Source: Planococcaceae bacterium UBA3370
Lineage (GTDB): Bacteria > Bacillota > Bacilli > Bacillales_A > Planococcaceae
Direction: 5' to 3'
Assembly (NCBI GenBank): GCA_002360295.1
Contig: DEQI01000292.1
Location: 1 to 19,252 of the forward strand
Length of the DNA stretch: 19,252 bases
The stretch's first letter is position 1. Each line of letters opens with the position of its first letter. The notes under the pieces are model-generated. The model ran no database searches, was not told the DNA's origin, and saw only the letters and a program-made list of their open reading frames with translations. The translations under genes and the position numbers were made by a program. Below are positions 1 through 7,480 of the stretch, piece after piece.

Positions 1-1692
1 GCAACAGCAGGATGGAAAACAGTTCAAAAAGATAAAAATATTGAAGGTAATACACTACAATTGCTTGTAAATGGACAAGTGAAGAATTTTGCCAAAGGTA
101 TTGGAACTCATGCTGACTCAGAAATCGTATATGACCTCAGTGGTACGAACGCAGAATATTTTGAAACATACGTAGGGGTTGACCGTAATTTCTCATGGAA
201 TACCGGAGCTGCTAGCGTAATTTTCAAAATTATGGCAGATGGTGAAGAAGTGTACAACAGTGGTCTAATGAAATATGGTACTGAGGCGAAACATGTAGTA
301 ATCCCAGTAAAAGGCGTAAAAGAGTTAAAACTTGTGGTTAATAACTCAGGTAATGGAACTGATTCAGACCGTGCTGATTTTGCAGATGCGAAGTTCTATA
401 CTGTAGACATTTACACTGCTGATCTTGAACAAGCAATCGAAGAAGCAAAATCTATTTCTTTGGATGAATATACTGAAGAAAGTGCAAACGTATTTACAGC
501 TAAATTGGCTGCAGCAGAAGAGTTGCTGACTAAAGAAAATGTGACTCAAAGTGAAGTGGACGCTGCTTTAGAAGCACTAAAGAGCGCTATTGAAGGGTTA
601 ATAAAAATTGACCTAACACAAGCTGTTACTGTTAAAGACAGCGCGTTGAGAGATGCAATCAAGGAAACATTGGGCGTTACTGGCGACCTAACATTAGGGG
701 ATATGTATAAACTGACTGAGCTGACTTATCATGGTGCAAGACAAGTAATTCAATCTCTAGAAGGATTAGAGTACGCTAAAAACCTAGTGACACTTGACAT
801 TACGGGTAACGAAGTAACTGATTTCTCACCACTTAAAGATCTGAAAAAGCTGACAAACTTGAAAGCAAATCCTCAGTACAAAGTAGTGGGTATGTTAACA
901 GGATCAAGCATTAGCTTAGAAAATCTAGTGACAGATATTGACGGTAATAAAGTATTGCCTAATGGAGCATCACTACGCAATAATAAAACATCTGAAGAGA
1001 CTGTAATTGATACGAATGAATGGTCAGAAAATCTGGATATGTTCAATATTGATATGACAAACCAAGAAAGTGGTATGTATACTTTAACTCTAGGTTATGA
1101 AGTGAACGGAAATCTGATTCAATTAGTTTATATGGTTAAGCACAGTGTTGATTTGACACAGGTCGTGGACGTCAAGGATAGCACTTTGAGAGATGCAATC
1201 AAGGAAACATTGGGCGTTACTGGCGACCTAACATTAGGTGATATGTATAAGCTAACTGAGCTGACTTATCATGGAGCAAGACAAGTAATTCAATCTCTAG
1301 AAGGATTAGAGTACGCTAAAAACCTAGTGACCCTTGACATTACGGGTAACGAAGTAACTGATTTCTCACCACTTAAAGATTTGAAAAAGCTGACAAACTT
1401 GAAAGCGAATCCTCAGTATAAAGTAGTGGGTATGTTAACAGGATCATCAAACATAAACGTAGAAAATTTAGTGACAGATGTTGACGGTAATAAAGTATTA
1501 CCTAATGTAGCATCACTACGCAATAATACAACATCTGAAGAGACTGTAATTGATACGAATGAATGGTCAGAAAATCTAGATATGTTTACTATTGATATGA
1601 CAAATCAAGAGAGTGGTATGTATACTTTATCTTTAGGGTTTGAAGTAAACGGAAATCTGATTCAATTAATTTATATGATTAACAACAAATAA
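1..1692 (+). CDS. Surface/secreted protein with NPCBM, FIVAR and duplicated leucine-rich units (5' truncated)
   Basis: The reading frame is open from the first base and ends at TAA, so the start lies outside the window and the visible 563 residues are a C-terminal part. Residues 1-140 look like an NPCBM carbohydrate-binding module, with the family hallmark KGIGTHADSEIVYDLSG. Residues about 141-199 are a FIVAR-type helical domain (repeated Ala/Glu, ALEALKSAI). The rest is two 180-residue units, each with internalin-like leucine-rich motifs (NLVTLDITGNEVTDFSPL) and a beta-rich tail. No LPXTG anchor is seen, and the protein ends in NNK. Such modules sit at the C-terminus of large exported glycosidases or adhesins, so the missing part may be catalytic. 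A role in binding host or polymer glycans is inferred. A hairpin terminator follows. Confidence 0.85.
   Translation, partial: ATAGWKTVQKDKNIEGNTLQLLVNGQVKNFAKGIGTHADSEIVYDLSGTNAEYFETYVGVDRNFSWNTGAASVIFKIMADGEEVYNSGLMKYGTEAKHVVIPVKGVKELKLVVNNSGNGTDSDRADFADAKFYTVDIYTADLEQAIEEAKSISLDEYTEESANVFTAKLAAAEELLTKENVTQSEVDAALEALKSAIEGLIKIDLTQAVTVKDSALRDAIKETLGVTGDLTLGDMYKLTELTYHGARQVIQSLEGLEYAKNLVTLDITGNEVTDFSPLKDLKKLTNLKANPQYKVVGMLTGSSISLENLVTDIDGNKVLPNGASLRNNKTSEETVIDTNEWSENLDMFNIDMTNQESGMYTLTLGYEVNGNLIQLVYMVKHSVDLTQVVDVKDSTLRDAIKETLGVTGDLTLGDMYKLTELTYHGARQVIQSLEGLEYAKNLVTLDITGNEVTDFSPLKDLKKLTNLKANPQYKVVGMLTGSSNINVENLVTDVDGNKVLPNVASLRNNTTSEETVIDTNEWSENLDMFTIDMTNQESGMYTLSLGFEVNGNLIQLIYMINNK
610..1689 (+). 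repeat. Tandem in-frame 540-bp duplication inside the surface-protein gene
   Basis: Unit 1 is 610-1149 and unit 2 is 1150-1689, each 180 codons. Direct comparison of 661-900 with 1201-1440 gives 8 differences in 240 bases, all silent, so the leucine-rich core is identical at protein level. The tails differ more: GSSISLEN in unit 1 against GSSNINVEN in unit 2, with one codon inserted. This looks like a recent duplication or ongoing gene conversion kept under protein-level constraint. Confidence 0.9.
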
Positions 1693-1710
1693 ACATGCTA
1701 GATGAAGGGA

Positions 1711-1740
1711 AAAGGATGCCTATGATAGGCATCCTTTTCT
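1711..1740 (+). terminator. Rho-independent terminator of the surface-protein gene
   Basis: A perfect 12-bp stem (1711-1722 with 1726-1737), a TGA loop and a T-rich tail (TTTTCTTATT) lie 18 bases after the stop codon. Confidence 0.9.
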
Positions 1741-1770
1741 TATTAACTCAACATAAAACAATATAAACAA

Positions 1771-1818
1771 AGCCTAATTTTCTCAGGTATTGAAAGCGAG
1801 AAATTAGGCTTTTTCTTT
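1771..1818. terminator. Hairpin terminator between convergent genes
   Basis: AGCCTAATTT (1771-1780) pairs with AAATTAGGCT (1801-1810), extended by CTC/GAG inside. The plus-strand tail is TTTTTCTTT. The minus-strand side is also T-rich (TTGTTTATATTGTTTT), so it could also stop the minus-strand cassette that ends at 1827. Confidence 0.75.
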
Positions 1819-1826
1819 AGGCATAT

Positions 1827-2108
1827 TCATAGTTTAATCTTTACCTCAGTACCATCATTAGCTTTGATATCTACAAGCACAATCCCTTTATAATTTTTTA
1901 GTTCCTTAACAATTGGCTTAAGTAATTGTTTGTCTATAAGTGGAAAGGTAAAGGCCATTTTTTTCTTTTCGAAGTACTCTTTTGTCCATTTGTTTATACT
2001 TTCCTGTAAAAATTCAGATGATATAATTGAAACGGCCATGTTTAAAATAACATATGGAACGGGGATAGAAAAACGAGCGTCTTTTGTTTTCACTTTAACA
2101 TGCATCAT
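1827..2108 (-). CDS. Small protein related to the C-terminal half of its upstream neighbour
   Basis: Function unknown. The frame stays open to an ATG at 2180, but the first 24 residues would then overlap the preceding gene and have no counterpart in it. From the ATG at 2108 (MMHVKVKTKDARFS) the 93-residue product lines up end to end with the neighbour: short beta segments, then VDIKANDGTEVKIKL against VDIKSANGDTVSVII. I therefore chose 2108, 10 bases after the neighbour's stop. No good Shine-Dalgarno is visible there, so translational coupling is likely. It lacks the neighbour's N-terminal helical SHOCT-like segment and looks like a truncated tandem paralogue. No signal peptide or membrane segment is seen. 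Confidence 0.6.
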   Translation of the reverse strand: MMHVKVKTKDARFSIPVPYVILNMAVSIISSEFLQESINKWTKEYFEKKKMAFTFPLIDKQLLKPIVKELKNYKGIVLVDIKANDGTEVKIKL

Positions 2109-2118
2109 GAGCAAATCA

Positions 2119-2508
2119 CTATTCAATGATAACCGAAACGGTATCTCCATTTGCAGATTTAATGTCAACAATTTGGCCATCTAATTCGTTTTCGATTGCT
2201 TCGATAATAAGGTTTATGTCGATTTCTTTAACGTATTTTTCTGATTGAGGAATACTAGCTGCGATGCTATGTCCAGCCATTAACACTACCTTGACTAGCT
2301 TTAAAGGCAAATTGACCGTAACGTTATCATCGGCGCTTGAAACAGCACGAATTTTTAATGTTTTATCTAAATATTTAGTAGGTTTTTCTACAAGCGGACT
2401 ACCTGCTTCATCTTTCTCTTTTAATAGTTGAATTAGTTCGGATGCTTTATCTGCATCAATCTTCCCTTCTTGAACCATTGCTAACACTTTTGAAATTTCC
2501 TCTTTCAT
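2119..2508 (-). CDS. SHOCT-like/YvlB-type N-terminal domain protein, hypothetical
   Basis: The 129-residue protein opens with a short two-helix segment, MKEEISKVLAMVQEGKID, of the kind found at the start of YvlB/LiaX-type proteins. Residues 50-129 are beta-rich and end in a hydrophobic strand (VSVIIE). The same helical motif recurs at the C-terminus of the DUF2089 protein encoded 13 bases upstream, which links the two products. The ribosome site GGGAGGG overlaps the end of the preceding gene. YvlB-like proteins with such segments are tied to cell-envelope stress in Bacillus. Extending that role to this gene is inference, since no membrane segment is visible. Confidence 0.7.
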   Translation of the reverse strand: MKEEISKVLAMVQEGKIDADKASELIQLLKEKDEAGSPLVEKPTKYLDKTLKIRAVSSADDNVTVNLPLKLVKVVLMAGHSIAASIPQSEKYVKEIDINLIIEAIENELDGQIVDIKSANGDTVSVIIE

Positions 2509-2521
2509 AATAAAACCCTCC

Positions 2522-2887
2522 CTATTCTTGTTTTAAGAGCTTAATGGCTTCTTCTGGTGTGATTTCACCATTTTCCAACATGGAAACAACTTTTTTCTCG
2601 TCTATTTCATTTTCCTTCTTTTGAACATATCCAAGGGATGAAATGATATCGGTTAGCTTGCCTCGAACAGTTGGATAAGAAATACCTAGTTCCTTTTCAA
2701 CTTCTTTAATATTCCCTCTACATGTTAAAAATACTTCCACAAAGTGAAGCTGGTCCTTTGATAACGATGCCAGTTTTGATAATTCAAACTCATTTTCAAT
2801 CGTAGTGTGACAATGAGAGCAATGCAGTTTTGTAATTTTCAATGTTTCACTGCAAACAGGACAATGGGTAATTACTTTATAAGCCAT
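2522..2887 (-). CDS. DUF2089 family zinc-ribbon/HTH protein
   Basis: A 121-residue product. Residues 1-30 hold a zinc ribbon with paired cysteines C9-x2-C12 and C23-x2-C26. Residues about 45-85 form a helix-turn-helix (IKEVEKELGISYPTVRGKL), and 98-119 repeat a SHOCT-like helical hairpin (VSMLENGEITPEEAIKLL). This order is characteristic of DUF2089 proteins, which are probably transcriptional regulators. It is the first gene of a three-gene minus-strand cassette. The start is supported by AAAGGA upstream. It probably controls its own operon and senses or binds the partner proteins through the shared hairpin domain, but that mechanism is inferred. Confidence 0.85.
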   Translation of the reverse strand: MAYKVITHCPVCSETLKITKLHCSHCHTTIENEFELSKLASLSKDQLHFVEVFLTCRGNIKEVEKELGISYPTVRGKLTDIISSLGYVQKKENEIDEKKVVSMLENGEITPEEAIKLLKQE

Positions 2888-2916
2888 AATGAAGTTCCTT
2901 TCTTTTAGTTAATGTC

Positions 2917-2945
2917 ATTATATAACAGAATAAAGAAAATTAAAA
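2917..2945 (-). promoter_or_regulatory. Possible promoter of the DUF2089 cassette
   Basis: A perfect TATAAT on the minus strand (2917-2922) lies 30 bases upstream of the start codon. The matching -35 (TTTTAA, 2940-2945) is poor. The surrounding 2888-3096 divergent spacer is extremely AT-rich, so chance -10 matches are easy. Confidence 0.35.
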
Positions 2946-3096
2946 TTATAAAATTTAATTTTTTAAATAATAAAAATTAATAATGTTAATTATGTAATTA
3001 ATTTTATTTATTTAACTCCAAGTGCTTTTGTGGAAATAATTACATCGCGGTATTTCAGTCATTTATGTTAAAATGTATGGCTGAAAGGAAAATATC

Positions 3097-4065
3097 ATGA
3101 AGAGAACAGCATATTTCGATAACGCAAAAGCTATATTAATATATTTAGTTGTATTAGGTCATTTAATGTCAGGCTACTTAAATGAAAATCAATATGTAGA
3201 TACTTTATATTTAGTCATCTACCTATTTCATATGCCGGCTTTCATTTTAATATCGGGGCATTTTTCTCGAACGATTAAAAATAAGGAAGATATAAAGAAA
3301 ATAGGCAAAACCTTATTACTACCGTATATTATTTTTCAAATAGTATATACCTTTTACTACAAGAACGTTTTTGGCGATAGTGTGCAATTCGAGTTTTTGG
3401 AACCGCGCTATGCTTTATGGTTTTTATTAAGTATGCTCATGTGGAAAGTCATGCTATGGGCATTTAGCAGTCATAGAGCTATGATAGTAGTATCCATTGC
3501 GCTATCTTTACTAGTGGGGTATATAAGTGAAGTAAATGAGTGGCTATCTTTATCGAGAACATTTTTCTTCTTCCCATTCTTTTTAATGGGTTATTACATG
3601 GATCGCGAAAATTTTGTGAAGATGAAAAATAAATGGAATGTACGATTTGCCAGTATTTTCGGTAGTGTAATTGTCTATTTTGTATTTGTATACGGAGATG
3701 TTCGGTGGAAAGAATGGCTTTTTGGAAGAAACCCTTATGAGGAAATTACTTACGGAATAGTAGATTCAGATATATTGAGCAGAGTTATAATTTATGCACT
3801 GATGATCGTAAGTACGTATATTTTCTTATCACTTGTCCCTCAAAACAAGCAATGGTATACGAATATTGGCAGAAAAACATTATGCGTCTATTTATTGCAT
3901 TTATTTATTGTCAGAGCATTTAAAGAAACAAATGTGTACGATTGGATAGAGGACACAAATAATTACATCCTTTTATTTGGGATTGCCTTTTCTATCGTTT
4001 ATGCATTATCAAGCAATATTGTTTGGAAATTAACAGCCCCGCTCATTATAGTCAATAAAAAATAG
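3097..4065 (+). CDS. Membrane acyltransferase, fucose 4-O-acetylase-like (acyltransferase family 3)
   Basis: A 322-residue multi-pass membrane protein, likely about ten helices, of the acyltransferase-3 family nearest to fucose-4-O-acetylase-type enzymes. The N-terminus RTAYFDNAKAILIYLVVLGH contains the conserved Asp8 and the family's His22, followed by FHMPAFILISGHF. Such enzymes move acyl groups, usually acetyl, onto sugars of surface polysaccharides or antibiotics at the cytoplasmic membrane. The start has GAAAGGA nine bases upstream. The gene stands alone: a divergent cassette lies upstream and a strong terminator follows. The acceptor sugar cannot be read from the sequence. Confidence 0.85.
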   Translation: MKRTAYFDNAKAILIYLVVLGHLMSGYLNENQYVDTLYLVIYLFHMPAFILISGHFSRTIKNKEDIKKIGKTLLLPYIIFQIVYTFYYKNVFGDSVQFEFLEPRYALWFLLSMLMWKVMLWAFSSHRAMIVVSIALSLLVGYISEVNEWLSLSRTFFFFPFFLMGYYMDRENFVKMKNKWNVRFASIFGSVIVYFVFVYGDVRWKEWLFGRNPYEEITYGIVDSDILSRVIIYALMIVSTYIFLSLVPQNKQWYTNIGRKTLCVYLLHLFIVRAFKETNVYDWIEDTNNYILLFGIAFSIVYALSSNIVWKLTAPLIIVNKK

Positions 4066-4084
4066 TATATCCAACTGAGCATTC

Positions 4085-4130
4085 AAAAGATCTATCCTAT
4101 AAGCCATTACTTATAGGATGGATCTTTTCT
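4085..4130. terminator. Bidirectional terminator
   Basis: A 19-bp stem (4085-4103 with 4110-4128, one G-U pair), loop CCATTA, with A-tract/T-tract flanks on both sides. It sits between convergent genes and can serve both. Confidence 0.9.
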
Positions 4131-4136
4131 ATTATG

Positions 4137-4883
4137 CTATAACTTCCGACTTTTAATAATGAAAGTAGTAGGAAGCATTTTTGCTTTTTCATAGGAATAC
4201 CAACGATTTGCGTGTCTGTCAATATCCTCTTCGGAAAGGCAAATATCCTCCACTACTCTTTCGATTTTAAATCCATTGTTGATTAATGTATTGATATATG
4301 TACTAAGTTTGTGTTGCTGCATAATGGCAGGGTGACTCCAAGCTTCATGAACATATGGACCTTCCTCGTGATAGGATTGATTAAAAGTGAGAGTACCATT
4401 TGTATTACTTACACGGTTGTATAGTGGATGTTCCCAGCTAAAAATAAATAGGCCATCTTGTTTTAAATAGTGATGAACATTTCCTATTGTTTGATCTAAA
4501 TTGGTTGACCACCCTAGTGCGTATATAGAAAAAACAATATCAAAATAATTTGTCGGTAGTCCTGGATTATCTTCCATAGGGGATTCAAAGATTTTTACAG
4601 GTGAGTTAGCGTGCTGTAAGGTCTTTTTGGCTGCTTCTATCTGTGTACTAGATAGATCTAATCCCCACAATTCACTAGCGTGCCTTTGATCCATGTACTG
4701 TAATGAATGGCCACTTCCACAACCTATTTCTAATACTTTTAAATTGGATACATCGCCAAATAGGTTTAATTGCTCCTCACTTGGTGCAAGGGGTCCATAA
4801 TCGGGAAGAGGATTTCTAGCAAAAAATCGAGGTGCCACTTCATCCCAGCTGTTTTTATTAATAGCAAGAGATTTTACATCCAT
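4137..4883 (-). CDS. Class I SAM-dependent methyltransferase
   Basis: The 248-residue protein has SAM-binding motif I at residues 50-58 (VLEIGCGSG) and the acidic residue of motif II in LWGLDLS (Asp76). A post-motif segment follows (YFDIVFSIYALGW), so the fold is a class I methyltransferase of the UbiE/Methyltransf_11 type. These enzymes act on small molecules in the cytosol. The substrate is not identifiable. The start is supported by AAGGAGAG upstream. It is a single-gene unit, convergent with the acyltransferase and divergent from the amino-sugar locus, and no functional link to either is evident. Confidence 0.85.
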   Translation of the reverse strand: MDVKSLAINKNSWDEVAPRFFARNPLPDYGPLAPSEEQLNLFGDVSNLKVLEIGCGSGHSLQYMDQRHASELWGLDLSSTQIEAAKKTLQHANSPVKIFESPMEDNPGLPTNYFDIVFSIYALGWSTNLDQTIGNVHHYLKQDGLFIFSWEHPLYNRVSNTNGTLTFNQSYHEEGPYVHEAWSHPAIMQQHKLSTYINTLINNGFKIERVVEDICLSEEDIDRHANRWYSYEKAKMLPTTFIIKSRKL

Positions 4884-5113
4884 AGTTATTACTCTCCTTT
4901 ATCATCATAAGAACTTATATTCGTGTTTTTTTAGTATTTCCCTTCTGAAATGTATATATTTATTTTTTCTTTTCCAAGAAAGCTATTGATTAATTTTTTT
5001 CAAAAGGGTTGAGCTTATGAAATAGTAATAAAATTCCTATATTTATTGATGAGTCAACTATCATTTGGAAAAATAAATAGCATATTTTGCGTGAAATAAA
5101 CGTCAATTTTTTG

Positions 5114-5143
5114 TTGACATGGAAATGACTAGAATTATATATT
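5114..5143 (+). promoter_or_regulatory. Candidate sigma-A promoter of the amino-sugar operon
   Basis: A perfect TTGACA (5114-5119) follows a T-tract. TATATA/TATATT lies 16-18 bases downstream (5136-5143). The leader to the first gene would be about 155 bases and would contain the dyad and cre box, so both could act as roadblocks. Confidence 0.55.
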
Positions 5144-5192
5144 TAATAAAACGTAATTGTCGGAATATTCCAAAGTATTTTGATTTAACTTG

Positions 5193-5233
5193 TACCTACA
5201 ACCTGTTGACATGTGGTTGTGTTGTTTTAGGTA
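5193..5233 (+). promoter_or_regulatory. Dyad, candidate operator
   Basis: ACAACC (5198-5203) and GGTTGT (5215-5220) form a 6-bp inverted repeat around an 11-base centre containing TTGACA and the palindrome ACATGT. Outer arms TACCT (5193-5197) and AGGTA (5229-5233) also match. The overlapping TTGTACCTACAA (5190-5201) has the GT-N4-AC core often bound by GntR/HutC regulators, and such a regulator is encoded in the locus. The link is inferred. Confidence 0.4.
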
Positions 5234-5250
5234 TTTTGAAGGTTCCAAAT

Positions 5251-5266
5251 ATGTAAACGTTTACTA
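5251..5266 (+). promoter_or_regulatory. cre-like CcpA site
   Basis: ATGTAAACGTTTACTA contains the 12-bp palindrome GTAAACGTTTAC and matches the cre consensus except at its last position (CT in place of CA). It lies about 40 bases before the first start codon, a classic position for glucose repression by CcpA. Confidence 0.7.
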
Positions 5267-5304
5267 AATTCAATGGTAATGTGTATTCAAAAGGGGGAAG
5301 ATCT

Positions 5305-6459
5305 ATGAAGAAAGTACGTATTGGCGTAATAGGAGCAGGCCTAAGAGGGGGGTTAGCTCAATACTGGCATAAGCCTGAAGGGGAATCAGAAGTTGTTGCA
5401 TTAGCAGATATTTCCCAAGAACGATTAGAAAAGTTTCAAGAAAGATTTGATACGCCTTTATTTTTAACGAAGGATTATAAAGAACTATTAAAAAGAGATG
5501 ATATTGATGCAATTGCTGTTCTATCACCAGATTATTTACACGAAGAACATATTATTGCGTGCTTAGAGGCAGGGAAGCATGTCTATGCAGAAAAGCCATT
5601 AGCGATTACTGTAGAAGGCTGTGACCGAATTCTAGATGTATCGAAAAAGTCAGGAAAGCATTTAATGGTTGGCTTTAACATGCGTTATATGAGTATGTAT
5701 CAAACGATGAAAGGCTTAATCGATTCCGGTGCTATTGGGGATTTAAAAGCCGTTTGGGTACGTCACTTTGTTGGCTTTGGTGGCTACTTCTACTATCACG
5801 ATTGGCATGGTAACTCAAAAAATACGACTTCACTTTTACTACAAAAAGGTTCTCATGATTTAGACGTAATTCATTGGATTTCTGGAAAATACACAACGAA
5901 AGTATCCGCATTTGGTAGCTTAGATTATTACGGTGGAGATAAACCAAATACGCTAACATGTCCAACCTGTGATCAGAAAAATACTTGTCCTGAATATGTC
6001 CCTCATACATTTACGGAATGTGCTTTCCGTGAAGAAATTGATGTAGAGGACAACAACATGCTCATCATGGAGTTAGAAGGCGGCATCAAAGCATCTTATT
6101 TACAATGTCACTTTACACCAGACTATTCACGAAATTATACATTTATCGGTACTAAAGGGCGTATCGAAAATGATGATGTAAATAACAAAATTCATTTGAA
6201 AACACGCAAGTCCAATTCTTGGGAAGAGTTTAGTGATGTTGTATATGAAATGAAACCAGAGCAAGGAAGCCATGGGGGAGCAGATCCAAAAATTGCACAA
6301 GATTTTGTAGAGCTAATCCTTTACAACAAGGAACCTTTAACGACTCCATTTGCAGGGCGTATGAGCGTCGCAGTTGGTTGTGCTGCAACGAAATCGCTTC
6401 GCAACGGTGGCAAGGTTGTTGAAATTTCTCAAGAGTCTACTATTCTATCACACAGGTAA
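5305..6459 (+). CDS. Gfo/Idh/MocA family NAD(P)-dependent enzyme, first gene of the amino-sugar operon
   Basis: The start is ATG 5305, with AGGGGGA seven bases upstream; a GTG at 5281 is in frame but lies upstream of that ribosome site. The 384-residue product has a Rossmann motif GAGLRG (10-15), the family EKP motif (96-98, Lys97) and the active-site segment HDLDVIH (184-190). Four cysteines, C219, C222, C228 and C239, form a possible metal site inside the C-terminal sheet domain. The family oxidises or reduces sugars and cyclitols with a bound nicotinamide. Some members (GH109 and relatives) cleave glycosides through a transient 3-keto sugar, and alpha-N-acetylgalactosaminidase is the founding example. 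Its place at the head of a probable GalNAc operon makes such a hydrolase role possible but unproven. A plain dehydrogenase is the alternative. Confidence 0.85.
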   Translation: MKKVRIGVIGAGLRGGLAQYWHKPEGESEVVALADISQERLEKFQERFDTPLFLTKDYKELLKRDDIDAIAVLSPDYLHEEHIIACLEAGKHVYAEKPLAITVEGCDRILDVSKKSGKHLMVGFNMRYMSMYQTMKGLIDSGAIGDLKAVWVRHFVGFGGYFYYHDWHGNSKNTTSLLLQKGSHDLDVIHWISGKYTTKVSAFGSLDYYGGDKPNTLTCPTCDQKNTCPEYVPHTFTECAFREEIDVEDNNMLIMELEGGIKASYLQCHFTPDYSRNYTFIGTKGRIENDDVNNKIHLKTRKSNSWEEFSDVVYEMKPEQGSHGGADPKIAQDFVELILYNKEPLTTPFAGRMSVAVGCAATKSLRNGGKVVEISQESTILSHR

Positions 6460-6474
6460 ACAGGGGGTGTATGT

Positions 6475-7467
6475 ATGACGCTTTTGGATAGAACAACAGT
6501 TGAGGAAAAGCCATCTAAGATAAAACGTTTCTTCAAAAAGCAACCGAAAGTAAAAAGAAATCATTGGGTAGAGTGGAAAAAGTCTATTAAAAAAAATTGG
6601 GAGCTGTATTTATTATTAGTCCCTGTAATTCTATATTTTTTAGTGTTTCATTACTATCCTCTCTATGGGTTGCAAATTGCCTTTAAAGACTTTATCGCTA
6701 CAAAGGGGATTACTGATAGTCCGTGGGTAGGTTTTAAGCATTTTGAACGTTTCTTTGATAGCTATTATTTTTGGAGATTAATTAAAAATACAATCGGTAT
6801 TGGTATATTTACATTGCTCGTATCTTTCCCAATACCCATTATTTTGGCATTAATGTTGAATGAAGTGAAAAGTCTTCGCTTTAAAAAAGCGGTTCAGACG
6901 ATTATATATGCACCGCATTTTCTTTCAACAGTTGTTGTAGTGGGGATGCTGTTACTTTTCTTAAAGTCAGACGGGATGATCAACCAAATAATCATGCTGT
7001 TTGGTGGAACACCCATTAATTTTATTGCAGAGCCTGCGTGGTTTAAGTCTCTTTATGTATTTTCAGATGTTTGGCAAACGATGGGATGGAGCTCCATTAT
7101 TTATATTGCGGCTTTAGCGGCAGTAGATCCGGCACAGCACGAAGCGGCAATGATGGACGGAGCATCGAAATTCCAAAGAATTATTCATATTAATATTCCG
7201 GCTATTATGCCAACAATCGTAATTCTATTTATCTTAAATGCAGGATCCGTCATGTCGGTTGGTTTTGAGAAAGTCTTTTTAATGCAAAATGATTTAAATA
7301 TGTCAGCTTCAGATGTTATTTCGACTTTCGTTTATCGAAGCGGTATTTTAGAAGCGCAATATAGCTTTTCAGCAGCTGTAGGCCTATTCAACTCTATCAT
7401 TAACTTTATCCTTCTCGTTATGGTAAATCGAATAGCGAAAAAGGTAAGTGAAACGAGCTTATGGTAA
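6475..7467 (+). CDS. ABC sugar transporter permease, LplB type
   Basis: A 330-residue permease with a basic cytoplasmic tail of about 40 residues and six membrane segments, the first at about 43-62. The ATPase-contact EAA loop is clear at 223-242 (EAAMMDGASKFQRIIHINIP). The pattern fits the LplB/YtcP-type carbohydrate uptake family, whose members import oligosaccharides or modified sugars with a large lipoprotein. The ribosome site AGGGGGTG precedes the ATG, 15 bases after the enzyme gene. It pairs with the next gene to form the channel in the cytoplasmic membrane. Confidence 0.92.
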   Translation: MTLLDRTTVEEKPSKIKRFFKKQPKVKRNHWVEWKKSIKKNWELYLLLVPVILYFLVFHYYPLYGLQIAFKDFIATKGITDSPWVGFKHFERFFDSYYFWRLIKNTIGIGIFTLLVSFPIPIILALMLNEVKSLRFKKAVQTIIYAPHFLSTVVVVGMLLLFLKSDGMINQIIMLFGGTPINFIAEPAWFKSLYVFSDVWQTMGWSSIIYIAALAAVDPAQHEAAMMDGASKFQRIIHINIPAIMPTIVILFILNAGSVMSVGFEKVFLMQNDLNMSASDVISTFVYRSGILEAQYSFSAAVGLFNSIINFILLVMVNRIAKKVSETSLW

Positions 7468-7480
7468 AGGAGTGGTTGAT

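Larger units (their letters stand above)
4884..5304 (+). other. 421-base regulatory region ahead of the amino-sugar locus
   Basis: No gene is seen here. The region is very AT-rich and holds two copies of GTTGACATG (around 5113 and 5205), one with a plausible promoter spacing. It also holds a dyad at 5193-5233 and a cre-like box at 5251-5266. The left end carries the methyltransferase ribosome site on the minus strand. Its length suits a substrate-controlled, catabolite-repressed operon. Confidence 0.7.

Noticed and set aside
1930..2184. Plus-strand open frame opposite the small minus-strand proteins
   Set aside because: It lies antisense to the DUF2089 cassette, has no ribosome site and shows no recognisable domain; the minus-strand frames have clear family features.
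3097..4883. Acyltransferase and methyltransferase as part of the amino-sugar system
   Set aside because: They are on opposite strands with their own terminators, and neither fits a step of the pathway.
5060..5069. ATCATTTGGA shared with 12024-12033, considered as a common regulator site
   Set aside because: A single AT-rich 10-mer match without symmetry at the upstream copy; chance is a sufficient explanation.
5206..5237. Second TTGACA as an independent promoter
   Set aside because: The -10 at 17-base spacing is AGGTAT; a better TATTTT needs a 20-base spacer. It is more likely part of a dyad operator.
5281..5304. GTG start for the Gfo/Idh/MocA gene
   Set aside because: The ribosome site AGGGGGA lies downstream of this GTG and serves the ATG at 5305, where the Rossmann-fold N-terminus begins.
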